Shown here: in pieces, positions 1 through 5,476 of the stretch | Layout: every line of letters begins with the position of its first letter | How positions within the stretch are numbered: the stretch's first letter is position 1 | NCBI GenBank assembly: GCA_049282355.1 | Contig: JBAPTW010000476.1 | Location: 1 to 6,740, forward strand | Reading direction: 5' to 3' | DNA from: JAGTVB01 sp049282355 | Lineage (GTDB): Bacteria; Pseudomonadota; Gammaproteobacteria; HK1 | DNA length: 6,740 bases | Notes under the pieces: generated by a model | What the model was told of the DNA's origin: nothing | The model's input: only the letters and a program-made list of their open reading frames with translations | The model's database searches: none | Position numbers and translations under genes: made by a program

Positions 1-131
1 ATCGTCGTCACCCCGATCATCTCCGGGGCGGCCAGAAAACTTAACACCACCGCACTAAACAACAGCCAGCTGCGTTGCCGGGAAAAGCAACTTCTAAAGC
101 TTTCTAAAGCGTGATATAGGTACCGTAGCAT
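1..131 (-). CDS. N-terminal fragment of a probable insertion-sequence transposase (runs off the left edge)
   Basis: A reverse-strand reading frame starts at ATG 131-129 and stays open to the window edge, giving 43 codons. The protein begins MLRYLYHALESFRSCFSRQ and continues with a hydrophobic stretch (LLFSAVVLSFLAAPEMIGV, about residues 23-41). A textbook ribosome binding site, AAGGAG, lies a few bases before the ATG, which fixes the start. The pattern of a short basic leader, a phenylalanine/serine/arginine segment (CFSRQRSW) and a hydrophobic helix ending in GVTT resembles the N-terminus of DDE transposases of the IS4/IS701 supergroup; this is from memory of the family, not a search. The DDE residues would lie outside the window. 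The alternative is a small membrane protein. The position back to back with a decapitated gene favours a transposase. Confidence 0.55.
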   Translation of the reverse strand, partial: MLRYLYHALESFRSCFSRQRSWLLFSAVVLSFLAAPEMIGVTT

Positions 132-188
132 GGGTTCTCCTTGGGCTGACCTCTCGATTTATCAAGCGCCGAGGTAGTTTAGGGGAAT

Positions 189-208
189 CCATGCTCTTTT
201 GGGCATGG
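189..208. repeat. Hairpin in the insertion-sequence leader
   Basis: CCATGC (189-194) and GCATGG (203-208) form a perfect 6-bp stem with an 8-base loop. It lies between the presumed element end and the transposase start. Stem-loops at this place in some insertion sequences damp transposase expression from outside transcription; that role is only an inference here. Confidence 0.4.
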
Positions 209-253
209 CCGTCAAGGGTTTTTAGGGAGAGAACTTACGACTGACGAGTAACA

Positions 254-889
254 ATGCAGGAGACGGGTGCTGGCAGCAGGATGCTTGGTGAGGTTGTCAA
301 GAAGTTGCTCGACAGTGGAGAGATCGTTGCACGGTACCCTCATGGGCGAGTGTTTTCCTATGAACCAACGTTCACCCCGTTGATTTCAACAAACCACAAA
401 CCACGAGTAGACGACCTCGGAGAAGGCTTGTGGCGGCGGTTGGTGCTAGTCCCGTTTGAATACACGATACCAACAGAGAAACGAAATGCAAGGTTCATCG
501 ACGAGGTGTTGAAGCCGGAGAGCTCTGGAATCCTCAATTGGTGCCTGCAAGGGGCAGTTGAGTACCAAGAGAACGGGTTAGATATACCAGTGAAGGTCAA
601 GGTTGCAACTGAGGAATACAAGGACGAAAGCGACCTCGTCCAGCAGTTCATCGACGAGGAAATGGTTGCTGTGTTCGATAAACCTGCAAAAGAATTGTTA
701 ACAAAAGTCCATTCACGGTATGTCGCGTGGTGCAAGAGCAAGAACCGATACCCATACAGTGATATGGTGTTTGCAAATAAGCTCCGGGAACGTGGTGTCG
801 AAGTAAGGAAATCAACCGACAACAAGTCGACGATGTTTGGGTATCAGCTGAACTCGAACATGATAGACCTTCCACAAACAAAATTCTAG
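254..889 (+). pseudogene. C-terminal part of a P4/D5-family phage or plasmid primase-helicase, 5'-truncated
   Basis: This 211-residue frame matches the last third of superfamily 3 helicases fused to primases (phage P4 alpha / poxvirus D5 type), which unwind DNA and prime replication of phages, satellites and plasmids. Visible marks are ETGAGSRMLGEVVKKLL (3-19, equivalent to the segment before the usual LTGGD), EIVAR (23-27), the sensor-1 strand with FTPLISTNHKPR (40-51, Asn47) and the arginine-finger motif GLWRRLVLVPF (58-68). A C-terminal winged-helix-like region follows, with YVAWCKSKN (about 153-161) and FANKLRERGVEV. Walker A, Walker B and the primase domain are missing. Full-length relatives have roughly 500-900 residues. 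An in-frame TGA at 242-244 bars upstream extension, and no ribosome binding site precedes ATG 254. The C-terminus looks natural. The break coincides with the neighbouring insertion-sequence end, so the gene was probably cut by that insertion. Confidence 0.85.
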
Positions 890-1055
890 AACACTAACGA
901 ACAGGCTTGATGTGTTGTATCAGTTCAGTGCAAAGGGGGCTTCGGTTGCGTTGTTTATTGCCAGATTAGGGAAAGTATGGTAATGATGGTGTTCTGGAAA
1001 AGTCTCTTGGGAAACGAGCGGTGCGTTTGGCTGCGACTGGTTCCTCCCATTATCG

Positions 1056-1243
1056 TCATTATGGTTCGAAGTATCGTTTGAAAAACAACCATAATGAGGT
1101 AACCTATTGCATAGTGGTGTCCTTTAAAGTAAGAATTATGGTAAGTATGGCTTCTTATATAAAAAAATATAATATATAAACCACCTATCTGCTGAACATG
1201 ATGCTTATATATATAAAAAAATTATCTCAGAAAAACCATAATG
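1056..1243. repeat. Four copies of ACCATAAT/ATTATGGT, including an 11-bp inverted pair
   Basis: TCATTATGGTT at 1056-1066 is the exact reverse complement of AACCATAATGA at 1087-1097, with a 20-base spacer. A third 10-base copy, AACCATAATG, sits at 1234-1243. The 8-base core ATTATGGT recurs at 1135-1142. Two copies point each way. They surround two A+T-rich runs. Short repeats next to an easily melted tract, close to a replicative helicase gene, are the usual make-up of phage and plasmid origins, but they could equally be an operator. Function is inferred; the repeats themselves are read directly. Confidence 0.6.
1154..1223. repeat. Pair of near-identical A+T runs (imperfect direct repeat)
   Basis: CTTATATAAAAAAAT begins at 1154 and CTTATATATATAAAAAAAT at 1204, 50 bases apart and differing mainly by one extra TATA unit. 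The first run continues almost without G or C to 1180. Such tracts melt easily or bend DNA. In context they could be the unwinding element of an origin or part of promoters. Confidence 0.5.
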
Positions 1244-1376
1244 GCCATCATACTGATACTTGATTGCGCCTAGACCTCACCTACTCAGATCGCATCAGTT
1301 GAACTCCTTGACCTCCTGAATTCCATTTGTTGGGGGTGAATCGCTGACAGGCGATAACACGAGCAGGCGTTAGGTG

Positions 1377-1517
1377 ATGGTAAGGCGAGAGCCAAACAAC
1401 ACACCAACGTATCACGTTACCTGGGACGGCAATAACAGAGTTCTTGTTGATGAGTGGTACGAGGAGGTGGAGGAAGAACCAGTGGATGCAAAGATCATCA
1501 GCATGATGAGTGTGTGA
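1377..1517 (+). CDS. Small ORF, 46 residues, unknown function
   Basis: The frame begins at ATG 1377 and ends at TGA 1515-1517. It encodes a 46-residue acidic peptide starting MVRREPNNTPTYHVTWDGNN, with the acidic core DEWYEEVEEEPVD (about 25-37). An AGG at 1365-1367 stands nine bases before the ATG as a weak ribosome binding site. GTG at 1374 is an alternative start, and TAG at 1371-1373 closes the frame upstream. The mix of Trp, Tyr, Val and acidic residues looks more like real protein than noise. Small acidic proteins of this kind are common beside phage and plasmid replication genes. I do not recognise a family. The start codon lies immediately after GTTAGGTG, a match to the integron core consensus, discussed in the findings. 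Confidence 0.4.
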   Translation: MVRREPNNTPTYHVTWDGNNRVLVDEWYEEVEEEPVDAKIISMMSV

Positions 1518-1591
1518 GCTCTATATGGGTATCTTAATTCAAAGCCAACGGGAGACTGAGTGAGTTTTGAATAAACTTTAGCGGCCGCAAT

Positions 1592-1606
1592 CAGCCGTTC
1601 TGGCTG
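1592..1606. repeat. Short hairpin after the 46-residue ORF
   Basis: CAGCC (1592-1596) and GGCTG (1602-1606) form a 5-bp G+C-rich stem with a 5-base loop, about 75 bases downstream of the ORF. No T-run follows, so it is at best a weak terminator candidate. The rest of 1518-1678 shows nothing else. Confidence 0.25.
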
Positions 1607-1678
1607 GCTCACTGCTCAATGCGTAATGACTCGAGGCACACTTGCCGCGAACAGAGTGAATCCGATACGCATCCCGTG

Positions 1679-1749
1679 ATTCAACGAAGCGTCTTGATGA
1701 AGCACCAATGGCCAGCAAGCTATGCGCCACAGACGACGACCCGTTAAAT
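1679..1749 (+). other. Partial attC-like site (weak candidate)
   Basis: ATTCAAC (1679-1685) fits the integron R'' consensus RYYYAAC, and GTTAAAT (1743-1749) fits R' GTTRRRY. They pair at six of seven bases and lie 71 bases apart end to end, within the known attC size range. Inside them, CGTCT (1690-1694) can pair with AGACG (1731-1735). The two internal spacers are unequal (4 and 7 bases) and the inner stem is short, so the match may be chance. No integrase is present in the window. Confidence 0.18.
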
Positions 1750-1772
1750 GCCTGGGTAGGCGGCAATGCATG

Positions 1773-1779
1773 AAGGTGA
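1773..1779 (+). promoter_or_regulatory. Ribosome binding site deciding the start of the 131-residue gene
   Basis: AAGGTGA stands seven bases before ATG 1787. An ATG also exists at 1766 in the same frame but has no comparable site before it, so 1787 is preferred. Confidence 0.65.
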
Positions 1780-1786
1780 AACATTG

Positions 1787-2182
1787 ATGGGTATCGAAGA
1801 CAAGCATCTTGATGTGCTTCAAAATATTGAATTCGCGATTGTCAGTATCTACAAAAAACACGGTGACCTGCGCGATTCCAGTGTCATGCGCTCACTTGAT
1901 GCATTGATAGAATGGTATCGTGCTGACGCCCGCGGACATACGCCCAAGGAACCTAGGTTGCCGGAGAAGGAGGCGCTTATCTTTGAGCAGGTGAAACTTA
2001 TGTGCGAGATAAGACTCGGTCGAGAGGAAGTGACTGCCGAGCTGGAAAGTCTATCGGCAGGCGCCAAAACGGTTGATGATATATTGGCGTGCTTGAGGAA
2101 AATCAGGCGATCTGCTGATAAATGGAACAAGCGTGGTGGGAAACAGGGTTATCTGCAGTTTGTCTCCACTTACATAAAATAA
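1787..2182 (+). CDS. Conserved-looking helical protein of 131 residues, unknown function
   Basis: The product begins MGIEDKHLDVLQNIEF and appears almost wholly alpha-helical and soluble, with no signal peptide or membrane segment. Notable parts are the N-terminal helix LDVLQNIEFAIVSIYKKH (8-25), SLDALIEWYRADARGHTPK (36-54), a Cys-containing helix VKLMCEIRLGREEV (69-82), and a C-terminal block CLRKIRRSADKWNKRGG (102-118) ending GYLQFVSTYIK. The pattern of aromatic residues plus an RGHTPK turn recalls small hypothetical proteins of environmental bacteria such as Chloroflexota, but I cannot name a domain. The start at 1787 is set by its SD. Adding the seven residues from ATG 1766 is less likely. 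The gene stands alone: 269 bases separate it from the ORF before and 619 from the gene after. Nothing in the sequence reveals a substrate or partner. Confidence 0.8.
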   Translation: MGIEDKHLDVLQNIEFAIVSIYKKHGDLRDSSVMRSLDALIEWYRADARGHTPKEPRLPEKEALIFEQVKLMCEIRLGREEVTAELESLSAGAKTVDDILACLRKIRRSADKWNKRGGKQGYLQFVSTYIK

Positions 2183-2801
2183 GAAGAAAATCGGGGCATC
2201 AGTCGCCTGGCGAGACGAAGGCTATTGCGAGCACTGGCAACGATACTGGCACGGAGGCCAGCAAGTGCGGTATACAATGCCGTACCAAGCCGCGCAATGA
2301 ACCTGTGGCATCGACAAGCGTTGGTAGGACAGCTTTTAAGGGCCGCCGCCGAGGCGTGTTGCCTGAGTGCCCTACCTCATCGCCAGCTTAGCTGAAGCAC
2401 ATCGTCCTGAAAGGGAGGCAGTATCTGCAACGGGTCGTTTCCGGCCAACTCCGGTTAGTCAACATGCCCCTGCCAAACAGCAGCATCATGCTGTAAGCGG
2501 ACGACTGCAGCACTCGGCAGAGCCCAGGAGCAATCCTACGCATAGTGTGCACTCCTGTCAGCCCTTTCTGGTTATCTTGGATATACGTAAGTGTTCACGG
2601 TGATTATTGCGTCCTTTCAGGATGGACCGCTGCCGGATGGGCACGGAAATCGGGCGTTCTGTCGAGGTTCACTGAAGCCAACTATGCTGGGGTTCCTTGA
2701 TTTACGCCGTGAACGGTTACGATATACTGGCACAACTTTCGGTACATTGAAGTGTCAGTTTCAACCCGTTAGCTCACAAAAGAAAGGGAGCGGGTCATAA
2801 T
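2183..2801. other. Long spacer without a convincing gene
   Basis: Several overlapping frames are open here on both strands but none stands out. A start-less frame at 2178-2297 gives an aromatic-rich run (EGYCEHWQRYWHGGQQVRY), and a reverse 51-codon frame at 2388-2543 has AGGAG eight bases before its ATG but an implausible Arg/Cys-rich product. TACCAA (2283-2288) and TTGGTA (2320-2325) form a short inverted repeat. TTGATT at 2698-2703, followed 18 bases later by GATATA, is a weak promoter candidate for the next gene. Confidence 0.5.
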
Positions 2802-3143
2802 ATGTCTGAGCCCATGTGGCACAAGCAAGGGGAAACGTTGAGTCATAATAATGCTTGTAAAGAATATGGTCTTACAGAAAAGCAAATAATAGACGCGATT
2901 AGGCAAGGAAAATTGCAATACAAGCAAAACTATGCTCACGGAAACCCATATTTCCGGCTACTCAAGGAAGAGGTTAAAATGCTCGCTCAAGAATTACTCG
3001 GTGCCAAAGGTGCAAGTGAACAGGCGATAAAACATCAATTGGCAACCATTAGCAAAGAAATCAATAGCCTTAAGCGAAGACTGGCCACCCTCGAAAAACA
3101 AAGAAGTCAGTTATTGCAAAAACGGAACAATGAGAAAGTCTAA
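2802..3143 (+). CDS. Small helix-turn-helix / coiled-coil protein, probable DNA-binding regulator or adaptor
   Basis: This 113-residue protein has two parts. Residues 12-58 (TLSHNNACKEYGLTEKQI, then IRQGKLQYKQNYAHGNPYFR) read as a MerR/excisionase-type winged helix: a helix starting at a Ser/His-Asn cap, the EYGLTEKQI turn and recognition helix, and a Tyr-rich wing with HGNPYFRLLKEEV. Residues about 74-106 form a coiled coil with hydrophobic positions L80, I83, I87, L90, L94 and L97 in a 3-4 spacing, rich in Lys and Gln, suited to dimerisation. ATG 2802 is preferred because GGAG (2787-2790) lies 11 bases upstream. ATG 2814 is an alternative. The fold assignment is inferred from the pattern. 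The DNA target is unknown, and no neighbour is obviously controlled by it. Excisionase-like proteins are frequent in mobile elements, which suits the context. Its codons are richer in A than those of the surrounding spacers. Confidence 0.75.
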   Translation: MSEPMWHKQGETLSHNNACKEYGLTEKQIIDAIRQGKLQYKQNYAHGNPYFRLLKEEVKMLAQELLGAKGASEQAIKHQLATISKEINSLKRRLATLEKQRSQLLQKRNNEKV

Positions 3144-3508
3144 CAAGAAAATCCACTCACCCCATCATGACTACGACGCGGTTTTGATCGGGCGATTTAT
3201 GACGTTCGTGAATGACTGTTGTAGCTGATGAGGACCTTCGAGGACCAACCCGCGAATGACCGGACCGGGTCGTGACCTGCCGTCGTTCACGATTCAACGT
3301 CGCCCGCAGCGATTGGGTAGTGTCGGGCGGGGCTGTCTCTCCAATCGCGCCTCTTCGACCTTCGAAAACGGCAGCTCGGCCATTCAGGAGAGTGTAATGT
3401 GGTTTCGGGTCGATGACTTCGGTTCGTGCTGCGGATCCCCTGGAGTTCAACTCCCGGCCTCACGTGCGGAAGGTAGTCCCTCGCGTGCAGGCCATCCTTG
3501 TCCCGTTC
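3144..3508. other. Spacer between convergent genes
   Basis: These 365 bases separate two genes pointing at each other, so both should terminate here, yet no G+C stem with a T-run is visible. A stem-loop with arms 3439-3445 and 3451-3457 (one mismatch, loop TTCAA) is the best hairpin. A reverse 29-codon frame at 3294-3383 (MAELPFSKVEEARLERQ at its start) has no ribosome binding site and is not called. Confidence 0.45.
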
Positions 3509-3856
3509 TCATCTCGAGGTAAACTCCCCGTTGTACTTTGCACACTCCGTGACATGGTCACGTTCTATCATCGCGGCGATCTCGGCGTCATCTTTGAACA
3601 CCTTGATGGTTGGAACCTTGAACTTTGTCTTCCTCCATCGTTTCATACTCTCGAAATTCACGAGCAGCCGTTGCCCGGTGGTGTCGTCATCGACGATGAA
3701 AATCGGACGTCGGTTCCACTTGATACCAGGAAAGATGTCATGCTTCCTCATCTCATGAGCCGGAGGCAACGCAGCCTTGATCTGGGCAATGAGTTCGTCC
3801 GCATACTCCATCCAGATCATCTCCCATGGCCATTTGATTTCTATCGTGTCTTTCAT
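3509..3856 (-). CDS. Protein of 115 residues, unknown function
   Basis: The likely start is ATG 3856-3854, giving MKDTIEIKWPWEMIWMEYAD. The frame stays open upstream to 4189, but that extension is Arg/Ser/Pro-rich, lacks protein-like patterning and was probably not translated. GGCAAGAGAG precedes the ATG as a weak, close ribosome binding site. The protein has a Trp-rich N-terminus (W9, W11, W15), an amphipathic helix ADELIAQIKAALPPAHEM (19-36), the segment HDIFPGIKWNRRPIFIVDDD (39-58) reading as a beta-strand ending in three aspartates, and a basic region KRWRKTKFKVPTIKVFKDD (72-90), then a helix DAEIAAMIERDH. The acidic strand end and basic patch might suggest nucleic-acid or nucleotide contact, but I recognise no family. 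The gene is isolated and convergent with the helix-turn-helix gene. Codon use and residue balance support a real protein. Confidence 0.72.
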   Translation of the reverse strand: MKDTIEIKWPWEMIWMEYADELIAQIKAALPPAHEMRKHDIFPGIKWNRRPIFIVDDDTTGQRLLVNFESMKRWRKTKFKVPTIKVFKDDAEIAAMIERDHVTECAKYNGEFTSR

Positions 3857-4136
3857 CTCTCTTGCCGACAACAACGCGCACCGCTTTACTCCGAGTACAG
3901 GAGAAACCAGGGCTGAGCCGTAGGCGCACCTTTCGATCTCCTTTAGTCGGCGGCGCCCAGAATCAGCGTACCCGTTTCGGTGAAGGATGGCGAGAGAAGG
4001 GAACAAGATGAGCTCGGGGGAACCCGCGTCATATCTCCACCACGTGCGCGGCCGCCTGCGATTGGCCAAGGCTCCCAGCCAGATAGGTGCAGGTGAATGA
4101 GTGCTTATGCTGCACTGCGGGCGTTCAGAGAAGGAG

Positions 4137-4244
4137 GCGCGACAGGCCGCAATGAGTCGGTTGCTCTCAACCGGCTCCATCCGGTCCAATCACATCGCTT
4201 GACAGGCAGGAATTGGGCAACCGACCCTCGTGCGCCTGTCGAGC
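4137..4244. repeat. Symmetric nested inverted repeat (two stems with equal 8-base internal loops)
   Basis: CGACAGGC (4140-4147) pairs with GCCTGTCG (4234-4241), and GC at 4137-4138 pairs with GC at 4243-4244 across one mismatch. Inside, GTCGGTTGCTC (4156-4166) pairs with GGGCAACCGAC (4215-4225) over 11 bp, including one G-T. The unpaired spacers on the two sides (4148-4155 and 4226-4233) are both exactly eight bases. A competing local hairpin CGGTTG-CTCT-CAACCG sits at 4158-4173, and GACAGGC recurs directly at 4201-4207. The layout resembles the two-box fold of integron attC sites, but the outer boxes do not match GTTRRRY/RYYYAAC. A structured RNA or recombination site is possible. Confidence 0.6.
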
Positions 4245-4546
4245 TGAGCGTTGCTGTCCTCCATCTACAGCTTTAACATGAGACGCAAACGCGACTTGAA
4301 AGATTGCTGTAGCTGCGGGCATAGAAGTCCCTGGACTGGCGCGGTGTCCCCTGGCTTTCAGTTGATGTATGGGGAACATCGGCGGTCGCCTCATCTGCGA
4401 AACCGACCTCGAGCGGCTGATCAGTCGATTATCCCGCTCGACGCCAGCGCCGAAACGGCTCGCGAGGCATTGAAGCATGGAGTGGCACGTCAGTCCTCAG
4501 GGGCTGAGGCGAAGCGTTTACCGACTATTACATCGTTGAAATAGCG

Positions 4547-4574
4547 TTCGGGAAAAGAGTTTCGGGAAAAGAGT
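4547..4574 (+). repeat. Perfect 14-bp tandem duplication in a gene leader
   Basis: TTCGGGAAAAGAGT occurs twice back to back (4547-4560 and 4561-4574) and is followed at once by the ribosome binding site of the next gene. It looks like a recent slippage or duplication. Because it is purine-rich and so close to the start, it could affect translation. Confidence 0.85.
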
Positions 4575-4576
4575 AA

Positions 4577-4585
4577 AGAGGTGAT
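4577..4585 (+). promoter_or_regulatory. Ribosome binding site deciding a GTG start
   Basis: AGAGGTGAT matches the 3' end of 16S rRNA over eight bases running. It ends two bases before GTG 4588. A TTG at 4585 in the same frame overlaps the site and is too close, so GTG 4588 is chosen. Confidence 0.75.
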
Positions 4586-4587
4586 TG

Positions 4588-4821
4588 GTGAGACCAAAGG
4601 TCATTTCGTTGAAATTCCTCTCGGCCTCGGGCGAGCCGGTGGGCTACCTCATGGTCGAGACGAATGACGAGGTATTTGCGAAGCAAATTGCCCATCAGTG
4701 GGGCGAGAAGAGATTGAAGACACCGTTCGTCAGTGTGGAGGTTCACCAAGGCACTTTGGGTTCGCCTGAGCAAGACTCAGAGACATTTCACGGAGTTCCA
4801 GTCTGGGAGCTGCCCTTCTGA
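4588..4821 (+). CDS. Small protein of 77 residues, unknown function
   Basis: A GTG start with an eight-base match to the anti-SD gives a 77-residue soluble protein beginning MRPKVISLKFLSASGEPVGY when read with initiator Met. The likely fold is beta-strand (VISLKFLSA), turn, strand (GYLMVETND), helix (EVFAKQIAHQWGEKRL, 28-43), strand (FVSVEVHQG), then a loop and the C-terminal VPVWELPF. No catalytic motif, metal site, signal peptide or membrane segment is visible. I recognise no family. It is the first of three forward genes with gaps of 121 and 90 bases, too wide for tight coupling but compatible with a shared transcript. The alternative TTG start adds one residue only. Confidence 0.7.
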   Translation: MRPKVISLKFLSASGEPVGYLMVETNDEVFAKQIAHQWGEKRLKTPFVSVEVHQGTLGSPEQDSETFHGVPVWELPF

Positions 4822-4942
4822 CGACGAGAGACGATTTCTCGACTGACTGAACTCAAGCGACTTCGAAGCATAATGGCACGCCGTCTCGTTCTGCTCCAGT
4901 CGGCGATTCCGATTGCACCTGATTCGGCTCCCAGTAGAGGCG

Positions 4943-5386
4943 ATGAAACAGGTTACGGTCAATTCTTACCGGCAGGACAAATACTATCCCCGTGTTGTGC
5001 GAGCGGTTGGCAAAATCCTTTCTCGTTCAAACGTGATTGCACCAGTCGAGGTTTTGATGGAGATGGGAAACCTGACTCAGAAGAACCACGAGGCGTGGCA
5101 TCGCGGCCACGTTCCCTATCTTGAGCGTGTCTTCGAAGGGAGTCTGTCCAAAGCTAATCGCATCCTGCGCATCATCGGTTTTCATGTTCACGACTTGAAT
5201 ATGCGCCCAAGACGAACCGTTTACCACCAGTGGGGTAAAGGCAAAGGCCGAATCTTGCGGTTCTCGAAGTCAGGAAATGAAAGCGTTGAGGAGGCCTATT
5301 CCACGCACTATGTTTGGAATCGGTCCGTGGAGAAGAAGCGGCAGGTTATTGAACAGTCAATCCGCGAACAAAGCAATGGAGAGTGA
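4943..5386 (+). CDS. Basic protein of 147 residues, conserved-looking, unknown function
   Basis: The frame from ATG 4943 begins MKQVTVNSYRQDKYYPRVVR. A start at TTG 4913 is possible but lacks a ribosome binding site; ATG 4943 has only AGAGG two bases away, so the start is not secure. The protein is basic and mostly helical: VVRAVGKILSRSNVIAPVEV (18-37), a His-rich middle (NHEAWHRGHVPYLERVF, 48-64), LSKANRILRIIGFHVHDLNM (68-87) and a Lys/Arg-rich tail with QWGKGKGRILRFSKSG (96-111) and EEAYSTHYVW. SLSKANRILRIIG and the glycine-lysine loop suggest nucleic-acid contact, perhaps a helix-turn-helix of regulator type. That is inference only, and I cannot name a domain. There is no membrane segment or signal peptide. 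It lies between the 77-residue gene and the kinase-like gene on the same strand. Confidence 0.78.
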   Translation: MKQVTVNSYRQDKYYPRVVRAVGKILSRSNVIAPVEVLMEMGNLTQKNHEAWHRGHVPYLERVFEGSLSKANRILRIIGFHVHDLNMRPRRTVYHQWGKGKGRILRFSKSGNESVEEAYSTHYVWNRSVEKKRQVIEQSIREQSNGE

Positions 5387-5476
5387 CTGGCAAAGGCCGC
5401 ATTCACCCCTCACTTGGCCTCTTTCGGCACGTCAACGCTGTCGGTGGGCCAGATAGTGCAGGACTCGAAGGCATAG

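Larger units (their letters stand above)
1..244 (-). mobile_element. Terminal part of an insertion sequence abutting the primase-helicase fragment
   Basis: The element end is inferred from three facts. A transposase-like gene reads leftwards from 131. About 110 bases of leader separate it from the helicase remnant. Helicase similarity stops abruptly near 245, with an in-frame TGA at 242-244 just before it. The terminal inverted repeat would lie somewhere in 220-244, but its mate is outside the window, so the exact boundary is a guess. On the reverse strand the leader contains TTGACG (215-210), a possible -35 box for the transposase. No convincing -10 box could be picked. Confidence 0.45.
890..1376. 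other. Gene-free AT-rich spacer with repeats, possible origin or control region
   Basis: No convincing gene lies in these 487 bases. A frame open from 970 to 1179 gives a low-quality product (pieces such as HYRHYGSKYRLKNNHNE) with no initiation site. It may be chance or a decayed tail. The tract holds the ACCATAAT repeats and A+T runs listed separately, and ends in a GTTAGGTG sequence directly before the next start codon. Confidence 0.6.
3857..4587. other. Long gene-free spacer
   Basis: Open frames cross this 730-base tract on both strands (for example 4251-4544 forward and 4167-4478 reverse), but their products are Arg/Ser/Pro-rich and have no ribosome binding sites, as expected of G+C-rich non-coding DNA. 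One reverse-strand AAGGAGAT sits eight bases before a GTG (near 3925), but the frame it opens overlaps the 115-residue gene and gives an unlikely protein. The notable content is the nested inverted repeat and the tandem duplication listed separately. Confidence 0.55.

Noticed and set aside
970..1179. 70-codon open frame after the helicase, as a possible gene
   Set aside because: It has no start with a ribosome binding site, and its end lies in an A+T run. At most it is a decayed tail of the helicase.
2388..2543. Reverse 51-codon frame preceded by AGGAG
   Set aside because: The product is Arg/Cys/Met-rich with no recognisable pattern, and several frames on both strands are open across the same region.
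3138..3144. GTCTAAC overlapping the stop of the helix-turn-helix gene, an exact R'' core match
   Set aside because: No GTTRRRY partner occurs within the next 140 bases, so no attC can be built.
3294..3383. Reverse 29-codon frame starting MAELPFSKVEEARLERQ
   Set aside because: It is too short, has no ribosome binding site, and its resemblance to the start of some small hypothetical proteins is too slight to use.
3439..3457. tRNA-like T-arm (GGAGTTCAACTCC)
   Set aside because: No acceptor stem, anticodon arm or D arm can be built around it; it is only a mismatched hairpin.
3857..4189. N-terminal extension of the 115-residue reverse gene to 226 residues
   Set aside because: The extension is Arg/Ser/Pro-rich and without protein-like pattern, and a usable start with a purine stretch exists at 3856.
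4137..4244. Calling this inverted repeat an integron attC site
   Set aside because: The outer boxes read GACAGGC and GCCTGTC, which do not fit RYYYAAC and GTTRRRY, and no integrase gene is in view.
4251..4544. 97-codon forward frame with CCSCGH near its start
   Set aside because: It begins at a TTG without ribosome binding site and its composition looks like G+C-rich non-coding DNA.
4873..5124. 83-codon forward frame overlapping the 147-residue gene
   Set aside because: It is Ser/Pro/Arg-rich and overlaps a frame with much better protein-like patterning.
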